Assembly: GCA_004151065.3 (NCBI GenBank)
Contig: NWUY0300017375.1
Coordinates: 48,127-73,138 of the forward strand
DNA: 25,012 bases
Reading direction: 5' to 3'
Source of the DNA: Larix sibirica
Taxonomy: Eukaryota; Streptophyta; Pinopsida; Pinales; Pinaceae
The translations under genes and the position numbers were made by a program. Positions 9,053 to 19,150 of this stretch are shown here, piece after piece. Position 1 is the stretch's first letter. Each line of letters opens with the position of its first letter. The notes beneath the pieces were generated by a model, which was not told where the DNA came from, did not search any database, and worked only from the letters and a program-made list of their open reading frames with translations.

Positions 9053-12000
9053 TGTCCATTTTCTCTTTGAATATTCGGGGGTTGGGGAGGGTCGTGCGGG
9101 TGAGGGCCCTTGCCGATCTTATCAAGACTACTCGCCCTAGCATCATATTATTACAAGAAACTATGTGTGAAGATATTGTTGCACTTGCCAAAATTACTAT
9201 TATTTTGGGTGGGTGGGAGGTCTCAGCTACCAGTTCTAAAAGTTTGTCTGGTGGGTTGTTAGTGGCCTAGGATCCTAAATTTTATTCCTTTGCTGTCTAC
9301 AATTCAGTATGGGGTATATTGATGGATGGTTAATGTAGATCTAATAATATTCAGTTATCTATTTTGAATTGCTATGCCCCTTACAAGAACAGGGAACAAT
9401 TCTAGAATGGTCTGCAAGGGTCTGGATTGTTAGATAGTGACCATTTTATAGTGGCAGGGGATCTCAATTTTACTAGGCTGGCCCAGGAAGTTTGGGGAGC
9501 AAATGCAAATCTTGATCTTTCGGTTGATTTTATTCTGAGTACTTAATTCACAATGACCTTATTGATGTATGTACAAGTGTTATGGCTCCCACTTGGTCGA
9601 ATGGTAGGAGAGGGGTGGAGTGCATCCATAAAAGATTAGATAAGTTTTTGGTTAAGGCAACTCTGCTGGAATCTTGTCAATGCTACCGGTCATGGGTTGG
9701 CAATGTTAAGATGTTTGATCACTGGCCCATCTTTCTGCAGTTGGATGAGAATATATTTCTACAGAATTATCCCTTTAAATTTGATAGTTCATGGCTCATT
9801 AACGAGGAATTTGTGTCTTTTGAGAAAGATGTCTGGATTAATTTGAACAATCATGAGGAAGATAACCCGATGGTACGCTTCTGTTGGAAGTTAAAAGAGC
9901 TCAAAGGAAAAGTTTCTCATTGGATCCATCAGAGAAAGCAGATGGATAGGCAAACCTTACTTGAGGTGGAAACAAAACTACAGATTCTCTATTCCTTTAA
10001 TTTGGAGGCACCACTGGATAATATCAAGTTTGATATGTTGAAACTATTGAAGGCCGAGAAGGAGCAATATTTTTTAAAGGAGTAAATGGAGTGGCAACTG
10101 AAGAGTCATGCACTCTGGATCCAGTTTGGTGATAACAACTCGAGATTTTTTCACTCATATGCATCTGTCAGGAGGAATAATAATACAATCTGGAAAATTG
10201 TTGATCAGGGTGGGATCGAAGTGTCGGGAGGGAAAAATCTTCAGGATTTGGCTATTAAACATTTCAGCAATATTTATGCTGATGACAAAGCATGTGATTT
10301 ACTATCACAGTTACAAGTGGCCCGACTCTATCCTAGATTTTTTGATGATGAGGAGGCAGCTGATTTATGTTCGATGATCACTCTAGAGGAGGTGGAGAGT
10401 ACTCTCAAGCTGTTTGCTAAAGAGAAAATTCTAGGGCCTGATGGTTGGCCTGTGGAGCTTTTCTTGCATTTTTTTGATATTATGGGTAAGGATCTTCTGG
10501 AAATGGTGGAATTCACAAGCACTGAGGGATTTATTTCTGGTGCATTGAACTCTAGCTTCCTTACTCTTATTCCAGAGGTGAATGATCCGAAGACATTTGC
10601 TGACTTTAGACCGATAGCATTATGTAATCTTGCTTATAAAGTTGTTTCGAAGATCATTGCGGGGTGCCTGAAGCCTATGTTGTCGAGATGTATCTCCCCG
10701 GAGCAGTTTGGTTTCCTACGGGATCACCAAATACATGATGCTGTTGGAATTACCCAGGGACTTCTTCACACTATCAAGAGTAAGAAATTGAAGGCTATTA
10801 TTTTCAAAATGGATCTTGAAAAGGCCTACGACAAAGTTAGCTAGGATTTTCTCCATATTGTCTTGATTCAAATTGGGGTTCTTGCTATTGCTATCAGATG
10901 GATTATGGCATGTGTTAACTCGATGAACATTGTTGTTTTGGTCAATGGGGCACCTACTTCATTTTTCAGATGTTCAAGAGGAATACGACAAGGTTTTTCA
11001 TTATCTCCTTTATTGTTTATCTTGGTTATGGATGGTCTCAGCAGGTTGATTAAGAATGTTCAGATGGAGGGTAAAATTATGGGTTTAAAAATTTCAAAAG
11101 ACTTATCTATCACGCATGCCATGTTTGTGGATGATGTTTTACTTGCTGGTACAGATTCTTTTGGAGAGTGGCAGGTATATCAAGATATTATAAGTATTTT
11201 CTGCAAGGCATCCAGTATGAAGGTTAGTTTACGTAAGTCATGTTTATATGAGAATTTGATTGGTACTGATACAATTAGAAGTATCTAGTCGGTTATGCCC
11301 TATAATTGTTGCAAGATGTTTGAAGGTTTTACTTATCTTGGTTTTTATTTGAAACCAAATGGATATCGTATCAATGATTGCCATTGGTTGATAAAGAAGT
11401 TTGAAACTCATATACGTCATTAGACATACCGGTTACTTTCTATCAGAGATAAGCTCACGCTACTCAAATCCATCCTCATGGGGACTCCTGTCTATGGTTT
11501 TCACTCATGCTGGTTCCTCGTGCTGTACTCATTAGACTACGAAGATTAATGTTCATCTTTCTATGGACTGGGGGGTTGAAGGTTCTTATTTTTCCATGGT
11601 TAGTTGGTAACGGATATCTCTACCCTATACTTCGGGCGGATGGGGTGTTAAGGACCTGTCAATTTTTAGCACTGCTCTGCGTCTTAAAAGCCCGTCGAAG
11701 GCTTTGTTCGGAAATTCTCTTTGGTCGGCAGTTATCCACCAGAAATATGTTAAGACTAAGCTTTCACACTGGCTCAGGATGCCACAAAAGATTGTGAAAA
11801 GGGTTTCACCTATTTGGAATGGATTTATGAAAGTCTATCTGTTGGCTTGCGGCTGAGCTAGATGGAAGATTGGGAATGGACAGGAGGTGGCCGTTGGTGT
11901 TGACCCGATTGTTGGGTTAAATGATGAGTATAGATTGTCTCCTGAGCTTATATCTTCGTTAAGGGATAAAGGAGTAGTGACCATGAACTCTATTGTCAAA

Positions 12001-12291
12001 AACAGGGTGCAGAACTATTGGATGGATTCTGAGGATTTATTGCTTCCTAGAAATCATTACAGGAATGGGAAAGTTATGTGAGTTCTTAAATAATGCTGGC
12101 ATTCGCATTAATTCTGAGGATGATATTGTGGTTTGGAGGCAATGAGACTACTGGTAAGGTTACGGCAAGCCTCTGCCTACAGGTATATGATAAAAAGAAA
12201 GTGCATATTTCCCAGTTCATTGGTGGTACCGTCATTTGGTATTGGCCCATACCTCTAGAAAATTAAATGTTTTACTTGGTTTATGCTTTCN
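9052..12291 (+). pseudogene. LINE ORF2 (AP endonuclease and reverse transcriptase), 3'-truncated
   Basis: Polyprotein that nicks target DNA and copies element RNA into it. The endonuclease domain has Asn in SLNIRG (9070), Glu in LLQET (9157), GDLN (9460) and DH in FDHWPIF (9717). Reverse transcriptase follows: GPDGWPVELF near 10440, DFRPIALCNLAYKVVSKII near 10605, catalytic Asp in MDLEKAYDKVS (10812), RGIRQGFSLSPLLF near 10975, and FVDD (aspartates at 11130-11135). After it come YLGFYLKPNGY, PVYGF, then KDLSIFSTALRLKS and IGNGQEVAVGVDP in other frames. Stops lie at 9268, 9331, 9403, 10083, 10842, 11286 and 11421. Frame changes occur near 9540, 11500 and 11640. Sequence ends at the start of the zinc-binding domain, beside an undetermined base at 12291; RNase H is missing. 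Confidence 0.93.
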
Positions 12292-12344
12292 AATTGTATC
12301 ATAGTCAAGGGTCTATTGTGCTAAATATAATAGAAGTGACTAAG

Positions 12345-12831
12345 TGGTTCTAAGATTCTAAGATTTATCCAATGAACACAATAATATGACTTCCTTGTCT
12401 TCTTCAAAATTTTCACCCATTCCGGACAATTGGCACATAAGAGTTTTGAAAATATTAAGATGTTGAACAATTTTGGTACCTTCTTTCATTCATAAAATGA
12501 ACAATTGCCTCTTCAAGTAGATTCGATTTGTCACAGATTTTGGCATGTAAAGGATCTCCATTCTACTCTATAAGCCAGATGTTGTTTCTTCTCCAACAAT
12601 ATTTAAAAGAACAACATCTACCCAACAAAACCGAATGGTGTTGAGAGCTCTTTCATCTAGATCTTTCCATTCCTCCTTATTAATACCAATAGGTCTCTTT
12701 GTCTTGCTTGCCAATGCCTTGTGTAGTCCTTTTTGCACCAATAGATCATGCACCTTGAGCTTCCATAGTTCAAAGTTATTCTTTTTTGTTGAACTTATCC
12801 ATCTTGAATTTTTCACTCGAAGTCATCACCA
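12345..12831 (-). pseudogene. Second Ty1/copia gag fragment
   Basis: Minus-strand reading gives MVMTSSEKFKMDKFN from about 12831, then after a one-base slip in an A run NNFELWKLKVHDLLVQKGLHKAL, RPIGINKEEWKDLDERAL and NTIRFCWVDVVLLNIVGEET. This is the conserved N-terminal Gag of copia elements. Further leftward, decayed frames resemble the TNRLYLKKQL and MGENF region to about 12345. Protease, integrase and reverse transcriptase are absent. The sequence differs from the Gag at 1621-2012, so it belongs to another copia lineage. Confidence 0.88.
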
Positions 12832-12893
12832 TTAAAATGCACACCAAACTCAAAAAATATCACGATTCTCCCTTCACTACCTTGTCAATCACA

Positions 12894-12901
12894 TGATACC
12901 A
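12894..12901 (-). other. Candidate primer-binding site upstream of the gag fragment
   Basis: Reads TGGTATCA on the minus strand, the first eight bases of the usual copia site, then diverges (TGTG). It lies about 65 bases before the Gag start, a typical spacing. No LTR end with CA directly precedes it, so the call is tentative. Confidence 0.4.
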
Positions 12902-12913
12902 AAAAAAACTAGT

Positions 12914-13736
12914 GACTTCGTCAAACTTGTGGAATGAACAAAGTTCTTAACAATTCCATGGACTTGATAACTCTGGACTTTGTAACCTTTGACTCCTTCT
13001 TCAATCCATATGGGACAATAGGTCTGAGCTCTTTGCCACACTACAAGACACTCTAGTCCTTAAACTCCTCCAAAAAACTAACCATTCACATGTCATTGCT
13101 TCAAATTCTTTGTCGATCTTTAGTCTATGATCTTACAATCTAGAAAATCCGCATGCACTGCATTTTCAGTTTCTCACATACGATATGTGAGTCAATGCAA
13201 TCCTTCTTAATAGGTTTCATCATTCTCCAATTGATGGCTCTGACTTATGGCTCTCTTTCATCTTCCTATAGTACTACCTCAAATAAATCTCGTTAGTCCA
13301 GTTGTTTTCCAGCCCATTTCAATATTGCCAAATCTAGGATGACTCGGCTTACATACCCAATAGTCACCCAGGTGGCATGAAGTTCCCATAACTCCATTAA
13401 GGTGTCGTTCATGACTAGGATTTTCAGAACATTCAACATAATTCCTTAAATAGTACATCTGCCAAACCTTGCAACTCAGGTGCACGCGACCTTTTCCAGA
13501 ATGCAACCAAGAAGATAATTGTGGCCTTCACTATCACATCCTCATTCTACACACTTACTTCACCAAAGTGTGTCCCAATATATATGTTATCGAGCAATCC
13601 ACCACAAACATCCAAATAAATGCTTGCGGCCTCATGCATCCCTCTTCTGTTCAAAATTGCTCCACAGCTCTTCCTTTATAAGAAACATGTATCATAGGTG
13701 TATAGGTGAAACCCTATTCACATGGATTTCCTTCTT
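12914..13736. other. Unassigned interval between gag fragment and tandem repeat
   Basis: May hold the LTR or leader of the copia element to its left, but no TG and CA ends could be fixed. It contains a short perfect palindrome (ctcacata, cga, tatgtgag) at 13173-13191. Open frames on both strands (for example 13506-13279 minus) show no recognised family. Confidence 0.4.
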
Positions 13737-13860
13737 CATTGTCTCGACCTCCCTGACCTCCACCAGCATTGTCTCGACCTCCTTGAATCTCCTTCAACAG
13801 TATCTCGACCTTTGTGACCTACACCGATGTTATCTCAACCTTCACAAATCTCCTTCACAG
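13737..13860. repeat. Degenerate tandem repeat of about 30 bases, four units
   Basis: tctcgacct-like cores start at 13742, 13772, 13802 and 13832. Each is followed by a tgacctcc or aatctcctt segment and a cac or aac plus ag spacer. The period is 30 or 31 and units diverge toward the right. It lies in the presumed leader of the copia element whose LTR is at 14077-14406. Confidence 0.85.
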
Positions 13861-14064
13861 AGATTTATTCATGTGGTGAATGTTCTCATGTGAATCATTC
13901 AATGCATAAAATAATGCCACATGGTTACTCCTTTTCATGGAACCTTCGACAAGTATATATTGTGGTGTGGGATTCAAACGATGATTACAGATAGTCACAC
14001 GGATCTCTTCATATAACATGGGATTGCTTCTCACATTGTTTATCCTCACACTTCTCCCCTTCTT

Positions 14065-14072
14065 TGATGCCA
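14065..14072 (-). other. Primer-binding-site-like motif beside an LTR
   Basis: TGGCATCA on the minus strand, one base different from TGGTATCA, placed four bases inside the LTR end at 14077. Its position makes it a credible diverged primer-binding site. Confidence 0.5.
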
Positions 14073-14076
14073 CTTA

Positions 14077-14406
14077 TGGGGGACATGAGCAGTAATCACA
14101 AGATTCAAAACAACAATCAAACAAGACAAGACACAAAGTTTATGTGGTAAAACCCTCACAGTATGTTAAGGAAACAACCATGGGAAAGATATTGATATTC
14201 TTATTTCTCAATAATAGAGATTTACAATCACCCACAATGTGCTTACAACCTTTGGTACTTTGCCTCTCGGGTCTTAAAAATATATAATATTTTATTCACA
14301 AATTCTATATATAGCTAAAAGAACTACCACTATTATGAGAACAACCACCGTTATGTAAACTCTGCCCAACTTCCGCCTTGGGTAAGTGTTGTCACATTTT
14401 TCAACA
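14077..14406 (-). mobile_element. Copia-type LTR, 5' LTR of a decayed element
   Basis: Read on the minus strand it starts TGTTGAAAAATGTGACAAC and ends CATGTCCCCCA, so TG and CA termini bracket 330 bases. A TATA-like run (TATATATA, 14313-14306) lies in the first third and is followed by AATAAA at 14296-14291. Toward its end it carries ttaacatactgtgagg and then gttttaccacataaac, which I associate with the transcribed part of plant copia LTRs. A primer-binding-site-like motif follows at the expected distance. No partner LTR is seen in the window. Confidence 0.68.
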
Positions 14407-17040
14407 ATTAAAAATTAGGGCTAGTGAATTTTTAGTCCTTGCTTTTTAGGTTGTGGGAATAATAGTAATAGACTTCATATTGCATGTAATCCCATGTTTT
14501 TACTATGCATATAGTCTAAGTTTTTAGTGGAATTTTTATAAAACACTTTTTTTTTGGAAAATCACTTAATTTGAGGTTTTACTTGGTTTCATATTGAGGA
14601 TAATTAATGTGTATGGTGTATCTCTTTATTAAATATTTGGTTTGAAGATACATACTACTAGATTGTGAATGTGAATTTATTAGAAATCTTGAAAAATCAA
14701 CTAATGCTGTGAGAAAATTTAACATTTATTTGATTTTGATTTTGTAACGTTAGTTTCATTTTTATTTTGTTAGGCATATACAACTTGGTATATTGAAGTT
14801 GTTAGTGTTATCAACATTAATGCAAACCACCTTAACTACGCCTGCCACAATCTTCTTTGTATGTTTCTCTTTCCATTACCTTTGTGCACTTGTTGTGACC
14901 TCATTCTACTGCCTTTGTTGCACATACAATCCTTGTGAATTTTGTCTTGTATTTTTTTATTGGATGTATCAAAGCTATGACCACTAATATAATGTAGGAA
15001 ATCTATTTTGCAAATCTCTCCAGGTGCTAACACGCTCCAAGAAATACTAATTTGGACTCAATGACATCACAATGAAATCCTATAGCAAATCAACATGTGC
15101 TAATACTAGTTAGAGTAGCTCATTATGATTCAAAATGTCGATAGCCATTCATAGCAATAGTTTATGATATTTTATATAACCTGGAGATTTGCTAGACATT
15201 TCCAATTCATGGATACTTTTATTTTTTTATACTATGTAAAGTACTAATAATCCACACTAGGAGGAGCACTAGTTTCAACAAACATCATAAATTATCTTGT
15301 GTGTTGCATCAAAGTAAGAAAACATAGAGACTTAGTATTATAAGGTGTTAAAAGTAACATACTGAGTTCCCATTCTTAAGCCATCCTCTTTTTAGATGCT
15401 GAAAATTCAATTGCTTGAGAAACGGAATAAATTGATTAGCACTATTTATTTGCACTCTGGTTTTCCATGATTCTTAATGTTGCATATAAGTCGTAGTAAA
15501 TCAAGAAATTTGTATAACTCTCACATTGTTATAATAATATTATACTATATAGTACCCATATGTATATTAGAAAAAAATCATTTGTTTTTTAGACATTGTC
15601 ATGTTAAATAGTAAGAGTTGTTTAGTTTGAATTATAATAAATTAATAGTGTGTTCCCCAATAGAAACCCAAAGAGGTAATGTGGATCTCGACCATAAAAT
15701 AAGCATCATGTTGATACACCCAATGTTAACTCAGGAAAGATACTAAGAGTGCTCAAGCAAACCTCTTTATTGAATCAATGAAAAGTAGAGGGGAAATTAG
15801 GACACACAGGACCTAAAAAATATGTTTTTGTTGCTTATTCACCATTTTGAAGATTTGAAACTTTTCCTGAATATGATGCCTCCCTTCTAAGTTTCGCATG
15901 TTGTTTCCATGACCAACCCAACCAAGTTAAGATGTTGGAGAGCATGCCTTATATATTTAACAACTAAGTAGGGTATTAACAACTTCAATAATAGGTGATG
16001 CAATTGAATAAACAACACCAAAAATCCCCATGAAGAACAAAAGGCTTTGAATTAGCTACTTATGAAATACTTCAATTTGGAGCCAATGTCACTTCGACGG
16101 AGAAAGAAATAGAAAATCTCAAAAGAATTAGTGCAAAAAGGTAGAGGGGGCTACACCCCACCCCCTCCCAACCACCAAAAAAATCCCTATCATTGTGGGA
16201 AATAAAGAGAGACCACTTGCATTGTCCTTTAGAGAGAGAAGTTTCACTACACTTATGAAAGATCGGTTTTCATTTAAATTTTTGAAGCTTCTTAACCTTG
16301 CAAGCATGAACTCATAAAATTAGAAGACACTTAGAAAAATTATCTTTTCCAATAATAACAAATGACAGTTAATAATAACATATATCATAACACAAAAATG
16401 ACATATCTCTTTATGATATTATTGAGTACTTATCACAAATATACAACTACAAATAATATTTTAATAAAAACAACAGTACTATGCACCTCCCCTTGTTATA
16501 AAGTAGAAACATCCATCTTTATGGAACTAAAAAAACATTTTGATGAAAAAAAACATATAACATCACCATGTTCCCCTAAACTCATTTTGTTGCTACCTCC
16601 TACCTCGTATACGAAAGGTTTAAAGTTATTATATGATAACATTAAATAATGCAAAATAATGAATGAAATTGTTCTATTATTGCCCATGTTTATAAAAATA
16701 GTATTACATAAAAGCATATAACATGAAAGTATCTATTAGCAACACAATTCTTTAAATCCTTGTTACTTTATTTAATGTAGTTAAAAAAATCATCCTTGTT
16801 TTTGGATCTCTAGATTTTTTCATTAGGATTCTCATGGTTAGATTTGAAGATAACTTAATGTTACATATTCAAACATAAACTTATCGCTAATAATAAAGGA
16901 AATATTTTGAATTGTAGATTCGGTGAGTTATAATCATTTTCTATACATGTTTTCATGGAGTTGGATGATACTAAATTTAATAGAAAAGTTATAATCTCTA
17001 GTAAATTTTGTAGGAAAGTTATAAGTAAAATCTAGTAAAT
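14407..17040. other. Long AT-rich interval without recognised genes
   Basis: No family-level coding match, RNA gene or element end was recognised. Open frames are short and of AT-rich composition. A C-rich patch (caccccaccccctccc) occurs near 16154. The stretch probably consists of old, unrecognisable repeats. Confidence 0.5.
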
Positions 17041-17573
17041 ATCGTGGTTTTGAAGAAAATTTGGCCTCTTAGTTAGTCTATGCATAGTTGTAATAATTTA
17101 ACTTGATTATAATATCTATTACAAACATTAAAACTCATTGCCTTTGTGTTGATTCTAATAATTTTATAAAGAATTTGAGATATTTAGAGAGTAGATTTCT
17201 TAAGTCTAAGATACATTGGGTTTATAAGGAAATGACCACTTATCCATGAATATGGATAGAGTCACAAAAACATGTTCTCATGAATCTCTTGTTTTAAATG
17301 TTTTTTTTAATACTCATTTTTCTTGAAGAGTTACAAGAAGGATCGCGGTTTTCAAAAAAACAATTTGCTTCTTGGTTAATTTATGGATAGTTGTAAGACT
17401 TTAATTTGATTATATTAGCTATTATATCCATTAAAAATCATTGTCTTGGTGTGAAATCTAATAATTTTATAAAGAATTTGAGATATTAGGAGAGTATATT
17501 TCTTAAGTCTAACATATATTGTGTTTATAAGGAAACGATCACTTATTCATGAATATGCATAGAGTTATGTATA
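17041..17573. repeat. Tandem duplication, period 301
   Basis: Sequence from atcgtggtttt at 17041 recurs from atcgcggtttt at 17342. It stays collinear for at least 230 bases, including the shared blocks ttttataaagaatttgagat, tttcttaagtctaa and tttataaggaaa, and ends near atgaatatg and atagagt. Differences are mainly substitutions. The joining segments (about 17273-17341) match poorly. Confidence 0.9.
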
Positions 17574-18499
17574 GAGTTGGATTCAGGTCTATATTTTTAG
17601 GATTGGTTAGTTAGAGGAGCGATTTTTAATTGATCTAGAAATTGGATTATGAAAAATAAGTTTTTTTTATAAAGAATTTGTCTAATATGTTTACTTAAAA
17701 AATTAAGTTTTGAAGAAAAAAAAACCAATAAACTTAAGGTTAAAATCACTATTAAATGAATTCCCAATCCAAATCCAAAAGAAGATGCCATACAATCAAA
17801 ACTTTGAACATCAATAAAGGCCCCAACCCTTTCATTTAAAATAAGTGATGTAAACATAAAATCCATCATGCCAAAGAAGCTAAAGCCTTGTTTACAATTT
17901 ATTACAGTTAAAAACCTCTTAGGAAAATCAAAATGTAACATGAATTGGACAACCCATGCTTAGAAAAGGAAAGTATTACATTAGATTAAATATAAGGAAA
18001 CAAAACAAATAGAAGAAATTTTTTTACTAAATATATTAACTTTTACTTTCAAGTTCCTTAGAATGTATATCTTTAAAAAGCATATTAAGTACCCAAACCA
18101 AAATATGACCCTAACTAATCATAGTTTGTAATCACAAGGATAGAACCTTGTTTTGTTTTTGCTTTTAGTATGAGTAGCATTTACCATAATACTTAAAGAG
18201 ATTGGGGTAGAGATTCTTAGGTTTCTTAAATGGTGGTTCACCGTTTGTTAAGGGATACATCTATCGGGAGAAATGTCAATACCTTCTATTCCGGAGAATC
18301 AAGGTATGGCCAGAATTACAATCATGCCGGCTCCCAAGGAGCAAGTGTCACAAAGCAAGATTTGAACACGGGTGGGGAGGATAAGAACATTCCTCCCAAC
18401 CACTCGATCTAATTTTGGTAGGTCAATTTCTTAGGATACTTTTTATTTTTATGATTTTTAATTGTGAGGTGACTATTTCAGTTGAAGGGATTCTTGATT
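17574..18499. other. AT-rich interval, no supported gene
   Basis: The longest frame (17941-17597 minus, 114 codons, one hydrophobic stretch) matches nothing I know and has AT-driven composition. A short plus frame at 18230-18412 is hydrophilic and also unrecognised. Neither has convincing gene signals. Confidence 0.45.
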
Positions 18500-19150
18500 C
18501 CCATACAAAATGATTTTCCCTTAGGAGGCCAACTCTACGTTTGGAAAGTTAGAAAGCTTCTCATGTGAGTGATTTGGCTCCAAACTTGATGAAAATAAAT
18601 TTGGGATAAAGGAAAATCTCAAAACTAATTTGCAAACTATGATTTTCTTTTTTATTGCTAGAAAAGTATTCACAAAACCAAGAAGTTGAATTCTTACTAT
18701 TGGTTATTGATTGTATGGCTCATTTGGCTCGTCAACAGTCTCAGGAGTGATTCGGGAACTAGTGACTTCATGACCCCTTGTGCTTTGAATCAAAACTTGA
18801 AAATAAATTCCTCCTACCTTATAACCATAACAATGATTCACATGTGAGTATGACAAACTATTAAATGTAGTGCTAGTGAGATACTAACCTCAAATAGATG
18901 AATAACTGTTAGTATGTATGTATGTCTGGTAGACACTAAAACCTTTCAAACAAGTGGTTGGAAGTACCATTTAATTTAATAAATTAAATGGTTGGAAGTG
19001 GTTAAAACATTTCTAACATTGTCATATCTAATTTAATAAATTTGGAAGCAAAAATTCCCTTAGATGTTATGTTTTAAATAGACATTTTTATAGTTTTGGG
19101 CCTCATAATCAAATTATGATGACTGTGTTGAGCTTATATGCCCCCAAAAC
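18500..19150. repeat. Dispersed repeat family G, copy 2
   Basis: Collinear with 3440-4041 over most of its length, in the same orientation. Relative to copy 1 it carries about 40 extra bases around 18971-19010, including a palindrome. It continues through the point where copy 1 is interrupted by the LTR at 4042: the local sequence here is gcccccaaaacatcg, against ctcaaaa followed by LTR there. Confidence 0.85.
18968..18990. repeat. 23-base near-perfect palindrome
   Basis: Eleven-base arms (catttaattta and taaattaaatg) around a single central base. It is bordered by a direct duplication of ggttggaagt. It lies in the segment that copy 1 of family G lacks. Confidence 0.9.

Noticed and set aside
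13855-14073. 72-codon minus-strand frame next to the copia LTR
   Set aside because: It starts inside the primer-site region of the LTR element and has no Gag motif, so it is most likely untranslated leader.
17597-17941. 114-codon minus-strand frame with a hydrophobic stretch
   Set aside because: The hydrophobic run comes from AT-rich, poly(A) and poly(T) sequence. There is no family match and no promoter signal.
18340-18420. Sequence with agatttgaacacgggtgg resembling the T-arm end of a tRNA on the minus strand
   Set aside because: I could not find a matching anticodon arm, D arm or acceptor stem. The resemblance is limited to about 15 bases.
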